DNA from: Saprospiraceae bacterium
Lineage (GTDB): Bacteria > Bacteroidota > Bacteroidia > Chitinophagales > Saprospiraceae
Assembly (NCBI GenBank): GCA_020848695.1
Contig: JADLHT010000026.1
Coordinates: forward strand, 1-64,000
DNA: 64,000 nucleotides
Reading direction: 5' to 3'
Under the pieces are notes generated by a model, which did not search any database, was not told the origin of the DNA, and was given only the letters and a program-made list of their open reading frames with translations. Below, piece by piece: positions 1 to 8,628 of this stretch; positions within the stretch are counted from its first letter, which is position 1; each line of letters begins with the position of its first letter. A program made the position numbers and the translations under genes.

Positions 1-147
1 AACGAAGAAGTGACTTGCGAAGTTCGAAAAAATCCGAGCGAAGCGAGGAAATTTTTTTTCGAATTTCCGCAAGTCACATGTTGTGCGATGGTACCGACCA
101 AAGGGAGGTGTCCATCGCATAACATGTGACGTAGTCACTTCTTCGTT
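1..147. repeat. nested long palindromes (composite cruciform)
   Basis: Bases 1-15 are the exact reverse complement of 133-147. Inside, 10-19 pairs exactly with 68-77 (loop region rich in A and T runs plus a GC-rich 34-48 core), and 73-91 pairs with 112-130 with a single mismatch. The arms overlap, so the DNA can fold either as one large stem or as two side-by-side hairpins. The left edge is cut by the window, so more units may lie upstream. No ORF fits. It could be a REP/MITE-like element, a recombination site, or a structured RNA; the sequence alone does not decide. Confidence 0.75.
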
Positions 148-184
148 GTGCAAGATGCCGACCGAAGGTCGGTATCTTGCACAA
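146..184. repeat. 18-bp stem hairpin, related to the preceding palindrome
   Basis: 146-163 pairs with 167-184 (17 of 18 bases) around a 3-base loop. The arm begins TTGTGC, then ATG and CCGACC, which echoes the arm at 81-98 of the preceding palindrome (TTGTGC, ATG, ACCGACC), so the two hairpins look like diverged copies of one module. No T-run follows, so it is not a standard terminator. Confidence 0.7.
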
Positions 185-492
185 CATCTGTATAAACGCA
201 CCTTTTTAACAAAGGTACGTTTATATTTTATATAGCTAAATGGTCTAAAGGACTTTTAACTCATGAAGCATTGCAATCCAAAAACAAGAACCTTCGCCCA
301 AAGCTTCAAAAAAATTGAAAAAAGCAGTAATAAAGTTCAGTATTTTGAAAATTCTGTACTTTGAGCATCAATACAGGATCCTATCTCCAAATATTTAAAA
401 TCAGATTCTAGAATTTCATTACAATTATTTTTTCAAAATTGACCCTAACTGATCCGCTTTCTAATGGTTGTGCAACGGTCACAGATGTTGTG
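180..492. repeat. 12-bp inverted repeat flanking a non-coding segment
   Basis: The 12-mer CACAACATCTGT at 180-191 recurs as its exact reverse complement at 481-492, just beyond the 3' end of the metallophosphoesterase gene. The right copy lies next to a GTTGTGCAAC palindrome (468-477), which again carries the TTGTGC word of the hairpins. The roughly 290 bases in between (192-480) show the small hairpin at 191-225 and otherwise AT-rich sequence without an ORF. The arrangement suggests paired ends of a small element, or repeated recombination sites at the edge of the accessory operon. Confidence 0.5.
191..225. repeat. 15-bp stem hairpin at the end of the palindrome cluster
   Basis: 191-205 pairs with 211-225 (14 of 15) around a 5-base loop. 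The stem is followed by TTTTATATAG, so a weak intrinsic terminator for something reading rightward from upstream is possible. It is the fourth long palindrome in 225 bases. Confidence 0.6.
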
Positions 493-502
493 GTTCGCTT
501 TT

Positions 503-1195
503 CTATTCAATAATTATTTTCACAATTTCTCTTGAACAGTTAAGTCTAAATGGGAAAGTGTCACCTAATCCTTTACTAACTACTATTGTGGTGTTTAAAA
601 TCTGTTTTCTGTCAACACAATGTTTGTAAAGTAAACAACCTGGAAAGTTTGAATTTTTTTTTGTCTTAAAAAAAATAAATTGTCCACCGTGTAAATGCCC
701 TGCGAGAATAAGCTGAATATTTGTCAACTCTTTGGTATTTATCTTTTCTGGGTTGTGTATGAGTACAATGTTCGTTTCTGTCTTATTGTTTGGTAAATTT
801 TGTTTATTTCTCCACGATGTTATGTTGTAAGTATTTCCTTGTTTTGATTTATAAATAAAAAGTTCATTCTCGACTGAAAAGCAGTTTTGGATTCCTAAAA
901 GTAAGTTTGAAATCTTCGTTCCATAAATTGTGTCGTGATTACCTTTAATAAAAATGATAGTATATGCTTGAGAAATGTCGCATAAAAATTCTCTGAAATT
1001 ATATGCCCCTTTTGGTATGTCGTAATAATCGCCTGTTAGAAAAATAAGGTCAGGATTATTTGAGAAAATTATGGCTTTAATCTTCTTCAATATCCTAGTT
1101 GAATACCACAAATGAATATCACTAATGTGAATGATTGAAAAATTTTCTTTTCCACCAAAGAAATTAATTTTTTCCTGTCGTTCAATTAATTCCAT
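503..1195 (-). CDS. calcineurin-like metallophosphoesterase
   Basis: A calcineurin-like phosphoesterase with the metal-binding set in order: D-x-H (SDIHL) near residues 26-28, GDYYD near 55, GNHD near 86, a single His in LIHNPE, and GHLHGG towards the C-terminus. This is the pattern of membrane-associated, YkuE/YaeI-type phosphoesterases, although no membrane segment is seen here. I chose the ATG at 1195, which overlaps the upstream VanZ-like gene by 10 bases; an ATG at 1234 would overlap it by 49. It is the last gene of a three-gene operon and is followed by the palindrome cluster. Substrate unknown. Confidence 0.85.
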   Translation of the reverse strand: MELIERQEKINFFGGKENFSIIHISDIHLWYSTRILKKIKAIIFSNNPDLIFLTGDYYDIPKGAYNFREFLCDISQAYTIIFIKGNHDTIYGTKISNLLLGIQNCFSVENELFIYKSKQGNTYNITSWRNKQNLPNNKTETNIVLIHNPEKINTKELTNIQLILAGHLHGGQFIFFKTKKNSNFPGCLLYKHCVDRKQILNTTIVVSKGLGDTFPFRLNCSREIVKIIIE

Positions 1196-1689
1196 ACGTG
1201 GGCTAAATAAATAATGAGATAACTTGAAAGGCAAATTACACTTTTTGCTGTGAATGGATTTAGAATATTTTGATATGAGTCTTTATGAGTTATAAAATAA
1301 TTCGCAATACACCAAAATAATACAGAAAAACCAATATCCCAATTGTCAAATCTCCCGTTAGCAAGATGAAGTAGTTGAAATAATTCTAATCCGATTGAAA
1401 ATATTAGAGGAAAATAAAGCAAACTGATTACTCGGTTTCCAACTTTGAAAAAAAAAGGTTTAGTTGTTAATGTTATACAAAAAACCCATAAGCCTTCTGG
1501 CAATGAAAATATAAGGTGATCGTTAAGCAATAATAAATTTGTTATTGTTTTTCTCAACTCTTCAAACTTGTCAAATGAAATTATGGAAATAATTATTTCA
1601 TTGACTACTGTCTTTTCTGTGCGATAGAACGAATAAATAAACAAGCAAATTAATAAGGATAAAACTATTAAACAGTAATTTCTTATCAC
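1186..1689 (-). CDS. VanZ-like membrane protein
   Basis: A small membrane protein with about four hydrophobic segments and the VanZ signature near the C-terminal half: G-L-E-x-x-Q, then R-F-D, then D-I-G, spread over one helix pair. VanZ-family proteins are linked to low-level teicoplanin resistance in some Gram-positives; in Bacteroidota the role is mostly unknown. The frame is open up to 1737, but I prefer the GTG at 1689: it overlaps the TGA of the upstream methyltransferase as GTGA, a normal translational-coupling arrangement, and gives a 168-residue protein starting right at the first helix. Confidence 0.8.
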   Translation of the reverse strand: MIRNYCLIVLSLLICLFIYSFYRTEKTVVNEIIISIISFDKFEELRKTITNLLLLNDHLIFSLPEGLWVFCITLTTKPFFFKVGNRVISLLYFPLIFSIGLELFQLLHLANGRFDNWDIGFSVLFWCIANYFITHKDSYQNILNPFTAKSVICLSSYLIIYLAHVWN

Positions 1690-2276
1690 GGCTTGGCATA
1701 AATTAAGAGTTTGAAATAGGAAAATTTGCCAAAGCAAATTTCATTCAACAATGTAAACTTCTTTATTGCGTTAAAATTTTCAATATTAAAGACTGATTTA
1801 AAATGAAGTTTTTTTGAAAAAAAAAGAATGGAATGGTCAAGGTGTCGTATCCAATTATTTGGTGTAAAATGATTGAGAATAAATATTTTACCATTCGGTT
1901 TCAAAACTCTGTAACTTTCTTCTAATGCTTTTTCAGGATTGTCGACTACCGCTATTACGTGAGATAAAATAATGTAATCAAAAGTCTGGTCTTGAAATAA
2001 AAGAGATTCAGCATTCATTAATTCAAGCTTAATATTTTTACTTTTTCTTTTTTCTGCAATTTCAAGCATTTTTGAAGAAGTGTCAATACCTATTACCATA
2101 TGAGTTTTATAAAATTGAAAATGCCTTCCATTTCCTACGCCGATTTCAAGAAGTTGACCAAATGGAAGGTTGTTTATTTCTTCAAACAGTTTTCTTTTTT
2201 GTGGTTTCAAAAATATGTCCACCAAAGGGTAGAAAACTGAAAACTTGTTATAGAAATTGTCTGTTTGTTTACTCAC
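1686..2276 (-). CDS. class I SAM-dependent methyltransferase
   Basis: A Rossmann-fold methyltransferase with motif I LEIGVGNGRH near residue 43, an acidic residue after strand 2 (GIDTS), and the motif IV/VI region DYIILSHV and L-K-P-N-G-K typical of UbiE/PhoB-like type 11 methyltransferases. It starts at a GTG (2276). It is the first gene of a tight operon with the VanZ-like and metallophosphoesterase genes. UbiE/phosphatidylethanolamine methyltransferase-like activity on a lipid is conceivable given the membrane partner, but the substrate cannot be read from sequence. Confidence 0.85.
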   Translation of the reverse strand: MSKQTDNFYNKFSVFYPLVDIFLKPQKRKLFEEINNLPFGQLLEIGVGNGRHFQFYKTHMVIGIDTSSKMLEIAEKRKSKNIKLELMNAESLLFQDQTFDYIILSHVIAVVDNPEKALEESYRVLKPNGKIFILNHFTPNNWIRHLDHSILFFSKKLHFKSVFNIENFNAIKKFTLLNEICFGKFSYFKLLIYAKP

Positions 2277-2607
2277 TCTTTTTAGTTTGTAGGGTCGCTC
2301 TAAAGTGCCGTTTAACTCTTAGAAAGTTAATTCTTCCAGCTAAAAAAATAAATTGTTAAACATTTGAATTTTATCAATATTGCATAAAATTACTATTACC
2401 GGTCCAAATTACGCAATTCCTGTAAGGCATTATTCAATATTAGTATAGTTTATTTTATAAGATATTCTTGCAAAAAATAAGATCATTAATCTTTTCGGAA
2501 TGTAATATCTTTTCAGTTCAAGGATACTTCATCAATTCAATCTAAAAAGTTTCCTTCAAATTTACCGATTAATTAATTTGAAAAACTTTTGAGCATTCGT
2601 AAGGATT
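2277..2607. other. intergenic, no gene seen
   Basis: 331 bases between the accessory operon and the site-2 protease gene. It should hold the operon promoter near 2280-2330. A GTTAAAC heptamer on the minus strand (2316-2310) fits the integron core consensus GTTRRRY, but a 7-mer is weak evidence. A rightward frame crossing 2072-2359 is a shadow of the methyltransferase. I see no RNA gene. Confidence 0.5.
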
Positions 2608-3696
2608 TTAACTTACAGATTGACTAAGATTGATTTTTATACAATCAGCATCGAGCATACCAATAATTTGAAAGCCATCTGTTACAAACACAGCAGGAAT
2701 CCCGGAATCAAAATATTTGACAGTGTCCAGAAGAGTGGATGACTGAGGTAGAGAAATTAATTGTGCAAACATGATTTCTTTTATTTGCAGATTCTTTACT
2801 TTTTCGTAATTCAACTGAATAAAAGGTAATGAAATTATTCCGCTTATTCTTCCTTCTATATCAAGGACCGGAATATGCTTTTGTCCCAACATTCTAAATT
2901 CATCTCTAATATCCTTGATCAAGGCATATTCCGGAAAATAGTGTTGAATCTTATAATAAAAATCTTTAATAAACTTATCCTTATACAAGAACTCTTGTTT
3001 GACCATAGAATACTCTTGGGAAGCCCCCAGAAAAATAAATATTCCAATAAAAATCAATGTCCATGCTTCTGAATAAAATCCATAAATTATAAACAAAATA
3101 CAGAGAGCCTGACCAATACGACTTGCCCAACGGGTTGCTACTAAGCGATTGCTGTAGATTGCAATAAAAGCTCTGAGAACTCGTCCTCCATCCATAGGAA
3201 AAGCAGGGATCAGATTGAATATCATCAACAGGAGATTGGCTTGAAGCAAAAGACTCATAAATTCACTGACATTCATGTTTAAAGGAATTTCTCCACTAAA
3301 CAAATGAATCATTGCATTTCCATGTATTGCATATAAGACGACAAATAAAATTATTGCGATAAGCAGATTGACCACAGGTCCCATGATGGCAATCCATAAC
3401 TCTTGGCGTGGCTTGTCAGGAAGATTTTGTAATCTTGCCACACCACCAATGGGCAGAAGTATAATATCTGCAGTTCTGATACCAAACTTTTTTGCAGTCA
3501 AGGCGTGTCCAAATTCATGTAAGACAACACAGAAAAACATACAGAGCGTAAATCCAATTAAAAACAATATTCCGCTCCAGGAAGATTTGTCATATAATCC
3601 CGAACCAATAATATAGACGATCAACAGAAGGAAGGTCCAGTGAATCCTAACCGGAATATTGGCAAAGCTGCCAATACGAAAAGCTTGTTCAATCAT
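2608..3696 (-). CDS. site-2 protease (M50) family zinc metalloprotease with CBS domains
   Basis: An intramembrane metalloprotease of the M50/SpoIVFB type. The zinc motif HEFGH is at residues 60-64 in a membrane helix, and the third ligand lies in the PMDGGR motif near 169. About six hydrophobic segments fill residues 15-230. Residues 240-362 resemble a pair of CBS domains, which in this family usually regulate the protease by nucleotide binding. It likely cleaves membrane-bound substrates such as anti-sigma factors, but no obvious partner lies next to it. It is separated from the downstream acyl-CoA dehydrogenase start by a similar-orientation gap of only 13 bases, so they may be co-transcribed. 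Confidence 0.9.
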   Translation of the reverse strand: MIEQAFRIGSFANIPVRIHWTFLLLIVYIIGSGLYDKSSWSGILFLIGFTLCMFFCVVLHEFGHALTAKKFGIRTADIILLPIGGVARLQNLPDKPRQELWIAIMGPVVNLLIAIILFVVLYAIHGNAMIHLFSGEIPLNMNVSEFMSLLLQANLLLMIFNLIPAFPMDGGRVLRAFIAIYSNRLVATRWASRIGQALCILFIIYGFYSEAWTLIFIGIFIFLGASQEYSMVKQEFLYKDKFIKDFYYKIQHYFPEYALIKDIRDEFRMLGQKHIPVLDIEGRISGIISLPFIQLNYEKVKNLQIKEIMFAQLISLPQSSTLLDTVKYFDSGIPAVFVTDGFQIIGMLDADCIKINLSQSVS

Positions 3697-3709
3697 TTTC
3701 TTTAACTAA

Positions 3710-4876
3710 CTATTTCCACAAAGGTTGGTACAATTGTCCCTGAAGAATAGCTCTGGATATAACCATTCTTTGTACTTCAGAAGTTCCTTCATAGATCTGT
3801 GTAATTTTAGCATCCCTTAATAGTCTTTCAACATGATATTCCTTCACAAAGCCATATCCACCATGAATCTGAACCGCTTCAATTGATTGTCTCATTGCAA
3901 CTTCAGAGGCATACAACTTTGCCATGCTTGCTGCAACTCCAAAATCCATATTCTGATCTTTGAGATAGGCAGCGCGGTGAACCATCAATCGGGCTGCTTC
4001 AACTTCTGTTGCCATATCTGCTATTTTGAATGCAATTGCTTGATGCTCAATAATTGGCTTGCCAAAAGTCTTTCTTTCTTTAGCATAGTTAACGGCCAAT
4101 TCATATGCTCCTGAGGCAATTCCAAGAGCCTGTGAAGCAATTCCTATGCGCCCACCCATCAAGGTCCTCATTGCAAACTTAAATCCATCGCCAGCAGGTC
4201 CCAATAGATTTTCTTTAGGAACTATGACATCATTATACATAATCGTATGGGTATCAGAAGATCGTATTCCAAGTTTGTCTTCTTTTGCTCCAATAACTAC
4301 ACCAGGCCATGAAGTTTCTACAATAAAAGTACATATTCCTCTGGAACCTTCACTGGGATTGGTCTGAGCCATAACCAAATGAAGACTTGAGGATCCTCCA
4401 TTAGTAATCCAGTTTTTTGTACCTGAAAGGACATAATGGTCTCCTTTATCAATTGCCATAGTCTTTTGCTTGGTGGCATCTGTTCCAGCTTCCGGTTCTG
4501 AAAGGCAGAATGATCCAATCCATTCACCGGATGTAAGTTTTGGCAGGTATTTACTTTTTTGCTCTTCTGTTCCCATTTTTTCCAAACCCCAGCAAACCAA
4601 GGAGTTGTTGACCGACATAATGACTGAACAGCTATTATCAACCTTTGAAATCTCTTCCATTGCCAGAACATAAGATATGGTGTCCATACCTCCTCCTCCA
4701 TATTCAGGGGAGACCATCATTCCAAGAAATCCCATTTCAGCCATTTTCCGAACCTGCTCTTTTGGAAACTGCATTTTTGCGTCTCGATCTATAACTCCCG
4801 GTAATAATTCCTGCTGAGCAAAGTCTCTTGCCGCCTGACGGACTGCTTCGTGCTCCTCTGACAAATGGAAAAACAT
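3710..4876 (-). CDS. acyl-CoA dehydrogenase (short-chain/butyryl type)
   Basis: A 388-residue FAD-dependent acyl-CoA dehydrogenase, the normal family length. It shows the CoA/FAD-binding CLSEPEAGTDA stretch, the FAD-region W-I-T-N-G, and the terminal IYEGTSEVQR motif with the catalytic base Glu at about 363. It catalyses the first oxidation of fatty-acid or branched-chain acyl-CoA degradation and passes electrons to an electron-transfer flavoprotein, whose genes are not in this window. It starts at ATG 4876 and reads leftward, with the site-2 protease gene 13 bases downstream. Confidence 0.95.
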   Translation of the reverse strand: MFFHLSEEHEAVRQAARDFAQQELLPGVIDRDAKMQFPKEQVRKMAEMGFLGMMVSPEYGGGGMDTISYVLAMEEISKVDNSCSVIMSVNNSLVCWGLEKMGTEEQKSKYLPKLTSGEWIGSFCLSEPEAGTDATKQKTMAIDKGDHYVLSGTKNWITNGGSSSLHLVMAQTNPSEGSRGICTFIVETSWPGVVIGAKEDKLGIRSSDTHTIMYNDVIVPKENLLGPAGDGFKFAMRTLMGGRIGIASQALGIASGAYELAVNYAKERKTFGKPIIEHQAIAFKIADMATEVEAARLMVHRAAYLKDQNMDFGVAASMAKLYASEVAMRQSIEAVQIHGGYGFVKEYHVERLLRDAKITQIYEGTSEVQRMVISRAILQGQLYQPLWK

Positions 4877-4999
4877 ATATTTAATTTATTCCGCGAAGAT
4901 AATACGGAATAGGCTTAAACGGTTTCAGAAATGACAGTTTGCAAAATCTATTCATTAAGCTAATAATTTCAGGACTTGGTTATCATTTGAAACAAAGAT

Positions 5000-5662
5000 T
5001 TACTCTTTACCTTTCAGCATTGGCACAAAACGAAATTGTCCAAAGGCTTCTTGTTGGAAATCATTTTCATTCCGTTTGATTATTCGTGTCATGATTTGGG
5101 TGTCTTTGTGATCTCCATGAGGATAAACCATTAATCCATTTATTTTCAACTGAGCAAGCAAAGTGGTTGGAGTTTCTTTCACAGATGCGGTAATTAAAAT
5201 TTTGTCAAATGGTGCCTGTCTTGGAAGGCCAAGATATCCATCCCCATAAAAGGTTCTGATTGCTGAATATCCAATAGTTTTCAGTCTTGTCGAAGTTTTA
5301 TCATGCAGAGTTTTGTGTCTTTCAATTGAATAAACTTTTGCCTTTAATTCGTATAAAACACAGGCCTGATAACCCGATCCCAGTCCAATTTCTAAAATTT
5401 TATCTCCTTCCTTGACTTCAAGTAACTGAGTTTGAAAAGCAACAGTATAAGGTTGAGAAATGGTTTGTTCGCAATCTATAGGAAAGGCATTGTCTTTATA
5501 AGCCCATTCTTCGAATGCGGTATCCAAAAATAAATGTCTTGGAACGGTATTGATAGCATTCAATACATTTACATCATGAATTCCTTTTTTTCGAAGTTGT
5601 TCGACCAATTTTCTACGCAGTCCCTTTTGTCGATAATTATCTTCGAAGATCATGTAAGGCAC
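5000..5662 (-). CDS. pcm: protein-L-isoaspartate O-methyltransferase
   Basis: Repairs isoaspartyl residues in damaged proteins using SAM. The diagnostic ISQPYTVAFQT segment is near residue 69, followed by motif I ILEIGLGSGYQ near 90 and a C-terminal FRFVPMLKG. At 220 residues it is the typical size. Two start codons are close together (ATG at 5662 and at 5653). It is divergent from the phosphohexomutase gene, and the roughly 60 bases between must hold both promoters. Confidence 0.93.
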   Translation of the reverse strand: MPYMIFEDNYRQKGLRRKLVEQLRKKGIHDVNVLNAINTVPRHLFLDTAFEEWAYKDNAFPIDCEQTISQPYTVAFQTQLLEVKEGDKILEIGLGSGYQACVLYELKAKVYSIERHKTLHDKTSTRLKTIGYSAIRTFYGDGYLGLPRQAPFDKILITASVKETPTTLLAQLKINGLMVYPHGDHKDTQIMTRIIKRNENDFQQEAFGQFRFVPMLKGKE

Positions 5663-5724
5663 GAATATATGATGATTTTATTTAATATAAAAAATTGTTT
5701 TATTTTTCGCTTTCAATCGGTAAT

Positions 5725-7119
5725 ATGAAAAAAATAAAGTTTGGTACAGACGGATGGAGAGCCATTATTGCTCAGGATTATACCATAGAAAATGTAAGAA
5801 GAGTGAGTACAGGCACTGCCCTTTGGATGAAGACTAAAAATATGTCTAAAGTAGTTATTGGTCATGATTGTAGATTTGGAGGGCACTTATTCTTACAAGC
5901 GTCTGCCACTGTCTTTGCAGATCATGGAATTCAGGTAATCTACGCTGAAGGATTTGTTAGTACACCCATAATCTCGCTTGCTGTTGTCAGATACAAAGCG
6001 AACCTAGGTGTTGTTATAACTGCAAGTCATAATCCGCCTTCCTATAATGGATTTAAACTTAAATCCTCTTATGGAGGCCCTACAATTCCGTCAGAAATTG
6101 AAGAAGTTGAACATTTAATTCCGGATCACCCGGTTGAGAGTACAACAACATTTTCTGAACATAAAGAAATCGGAAATATTAAAGTAGCACCTTTGGAAGA
6201 TGAATATGTTGAACATGTTCAACTGAATTTCAATCTTGAACTGATTGGACAAAAGAATAGGATAGCATACGATGCAATGTATGGGGCAGGTCAGAACGTT
6301 ATGAGAAGAATATTTAGTGAGATTAAGTTATTTCATTGTGAGTACAATCCCGGATTCAATCATACCGCTCCTGAACCAATATCCAAGAATTTGAATGAAA
6401 TTTCTCAATTCTTGAAAAACAACCCCGGAATCTATACAGGAATTGCCCATGATGGTGATGCAGATCGCGTTGCTATGCTGGATCATATTGGGAAGATGGT
6501 TGACTCTCACCACCTTTTACTTCTATTGCTGCATTACTTAGCCGGGTATAAAAAAATGAAAGGAAAAGTTGTTGTTAGTTTCTCAGTAACCAATAAGCTT
6601 AAAATTCTTGCAGATTTTTATGGACTGGAAACTGAAATTACCAAAATTGGCTTTAAGTACATCGCAGAAAAAATGATTCACGAGGATGTACTTGTCGCAG
6701 GTGAAGAATCCGGAGGCCTTGCAATCAAAGGACATATTCCTGAAAGAGACGGAGTTTGGATCTCACTGACCATCCTACAATTTATGGCCGAAACAGGAAA
6801 GTCATTAACTGAATTGATTCAGGAAGTTTACACTATTGTCGATCCATTTGTGTATGAGAGACTTGATTTGCATTTATCAGAGGATCAAATTAATAAAGTG
6901 AAACAAATCTTATCGGAGCAAAAAATAGTTTCCTTTGGAAATCTACTCGTAGATAAGTATGAGAACTTAGATGGTGACAAATACTATTTTTCAAATGGAA
7001 ACTGGATAATGTATCGGGCATCCGGAACAGAACCTGTGTTGAGAGTTTATGCTCAGGCAAGAACAGATAACGAACTTATAGAATTATTCAATCTGGCGAA
7101 AGAGAAATTAAATATTTAA
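5725..7119 (+). CDS. phosphoglucomutase/phosphomannomutase family protein
   Basis: An alpha-D-phosphohexomutase with all four active-site loops: the phosphoserine loop TASHNPPS with Ser near 101, the metal loop DGDADR at 243-248, the sugar-binding GEESGG, and the phosphate-binding RASGTEP near the C-terminus. Interconverts hexose-1- and hexose-6-phosphates for polysaccharide synthesis. I start it at the ATG at 5725, where homology begins (KKIKFGTDGWRA); a start at 5695 would add ten unrelated residues. Its stop abuts the stop of the convergent gene at 7120 with no spacer. The exact sugar specificity is not clear. Confidence 0.93.
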   Translation: MKKIKFGTDGWRAIIAQDYTIENVRRVSTGTALWMKTKNMSKVVIGHDCRFGGHLFLQASATVFADHGIQVIYAEGFVSTPIISLAVVRYKANLGVVITASHNPPSYNGFKLKSSYGGPTIPSEIEEVEHLIPDHPVESTTTFSEHKEIGNIKVAPLEDEYVEHVQLNFNLELIGQKNRIAYDAMYGAGQNVMRRIFSEIKLFHCEYNPGFNHTAPEPISKNLNEISQFLKNNPGIYTGIAHDGDADRVAMLDHIGKMVDSHHLLLLLLHYLAGYKKMKGKVVVSFSVTNKLKILADFYGLETEITKIGFKYIAEKMIHEDVLVAGEESGGLAIKGHIPERDGVWISLTILQFMAETGKSLTELIQEVYTIVDPFVYERLDLHLSEDQINKVKQILSEQKIVSFGNLLVDKYENLDGDKYYFSNGNWIMYRASGTEPVLRVYAQARTDNELIELFNLAKEKLNI

Positions 7120-8628
7120 TCAAGGTTTAAACTTTACACGAAGGTCATCTATTAAGATTGATGTTGAAGTAGGATTGAAAAGATAAACCTTAATTATTTC
7201 AGCCTTAACATAATTATCAGGTAGCAGAAACTGATAATTTACTTTATCCCAGACTTTTTCCTTTCTAGAAAGTTCGTTGAGTTTGAATCCATTCCAGCTG
7301 AAAGCTATTCTTTGACCGCGAAGTTCAATGACTAATTTTGCATCATGGTTAAGATTTGTTTGAAATACCTGAAATTCTATTTCAACCTTATTCATCGTTT
7401 CAGGTAGATTTTCCAATGATTGTTCAAAGGTTAAGCTAAAATCATGATTCTGTCCGGTAAGCGATGAAAATTTACCTGAAAACGAATTTGATGAAGTCAA
7501 AGTATTCATCTGTCCCCAATCGATGGGAGTTTCACAATCCGAAAAGAATTCATCCCTTACTTGTTGTTGTGAGATAGTATCAGAATAATCAGATGGATAA
7601 ATTTGTTTCAATGCTTTGGCAACACTTCGTGCAACAATTTTCCTTCCTTTTTCTGCATAATGTTCAGTTGTCCAGCTTCTATCAATAAATTCTGCATCGC
7701 CAACTTTTTCAAGATTATCAACAACCAAGACATTCATAGATTGATATCTGCTAACCAACACATTTCTATTTTGATTAATCAGATAGATGAGTTCTTTGCC
7801 TACTAAGCTATCAGCCTTATCGACATTTTCGGCCAATAGGTTAAAAACAAGATTCCAATTTCTTTTTTTCGCCAAGGCTGTAATCCGATCAAAGTCTTTT
7901 ATTCTTGGATTTGTTTCGGTATTAATCTGGAAGGCATAAGTCTTTACATAGTGACAGGCTAGTTCTGTCATGGGAGTATTCCAGGAACCATCCGGATTTT
8001 TTATTCCAGAATAAGCAATACCTTTATTCCATTGATCCGTATTTTTATATTTAAAGGGTTCAGGAAAAACGAGCGTTTCATTTTTCCAAGCTGTTTTGAA
8101 TTGTCTTTCACGTTCTTCGTTGGTCTTAATATCGTAAGCTTTAAAAGCAAGCAAGAATCTATTGAATAGAGGAGGATAAGGTTTTAGCAAAACCATACTT
8201 TGTTGCAAAGGGGTTTCTAAGTCAGAAAAAATCCATCCCGCATCAAAGGAGCGTAAATTAAGTGTTACGATAACTGTTTTAACTGCAGAACTATCAGGAA
8301 TATTCTGAAGTAAGTCAAAAAATATTCCGGCATGGCTTGCCTCTTTGGTAATATGTCCGAATTTTTTAGAAGGATAATAGGCCGAAATCATTTCACTGAT
8401 TGATCTTTTGTCCTGATCATCTGAACGAATCGTATTGTTAGATGATTCTCCTAAATAGATAATCTCTGCTCCATCCTTAACGACAGTTCTTACCAGATCA
8501 ATAACTGGTGAATAAGCCTGAATATCTTTTTCGAACAAAGTGTGTTTGTAAACAAAATTAGCTAAAACAAAGAATCCTATCAAAAGAACAATTTTAAAAC
8601 CGATGATTTTTATACTTGTCATTAGCAT
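7120..8628 (-). CDS. AlgJ/SGNH-like protein of polysaccharide O-acetylation
   Basis: A 502-residue protein with one N-terminal membrane segment (about 7-25). The next region shows an SGNH-like block: YLGESS near residue 58-63 and a later TEHYAEKG stretch where a DxxH-like catalytic His would lie. Residues from about 370 to the end are Ser/Phe-rich and beta-strand-like, probably a carbohydrate-binding sandwich. It follows the AlgI-like gene with a TAATG overlap, so the two are translationally coupled. By analogy with AlgI-AlgJ/AlgX or DltB-DltD it should take acetyl groups from the membrane partner to an exported glycan. Family assignment is inferred mainly from context. Confidence 0.65.
   Translation of the reverse strand: MLMTSIKIIGFKIVLLIGFFVLANFVYKHTLFEKDIQAYSPVIDLVRTVVKDGAEIIYLGESSNNTIRSDDQDKRSISEMISAYYPSKKFGHITKEASHAGIFFDLLQNIPDSSAVKTVIVTLNLRSFDAGWIFSDLETPLQQSMVLLKPYPPLFNRFLLAFKAYDIKTNEERERQFKTAWKNETLVFPEPFKYKNTDQWNKGIAYSGIKNPDGSWNTPMTELACHYVKTYAFQINTETNPRIKDFDRITALAKKRNWNLVFNLLAENVDKADSLVGKELIYLINQNRNVLVSRYQSMNVLVVDNLEKVGDAEFIDRSWTTEHYAEKGRKIVARSVAKALKQIYPSDYSDTISQQQVRDEFFSDCETPIDWGQMNTLTSSNSFSGKFSSLTGQNHDFSLTFEQSLENLPETMNKVEIEFQVFQTNLNHDAKLVIELRGQRIAFSWNGFKLNELSRKEKVWDKVNYQFLLPDNYVKAEIIKVYLFNPTSTSILIDDLRVKFKP

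Noticed and set aside
1..225. Palindromes as a set of intrinsic terminators
   Set aside because: Only the last has a T-rich tail, stems are far longer than needed, and the modules repeat each other's sequence.
2310..2316. GTTAAAC as an integron core site bounding the accessory operon
   Set aside because: A 7-base match is expected by chance, no paired core site was found near 1-500, and no integrase is present.
2072..2359. 95-codon plus-strand frame
   Set aside because: Mostly antisense to the methyltransferase, with no protein pattern.
4318..4701. 127-codon minus-strand frame
   Set aside because: It lies inside the acyl-CoA dehydrogenase gene in another frame, with no family pattern, so it is a shadow.
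7117..7122. Abutting stops of convergent genes as a special bidirectional terminator
   Set aside because: No hairpin spans the junction; tight packing is enough to explain it.
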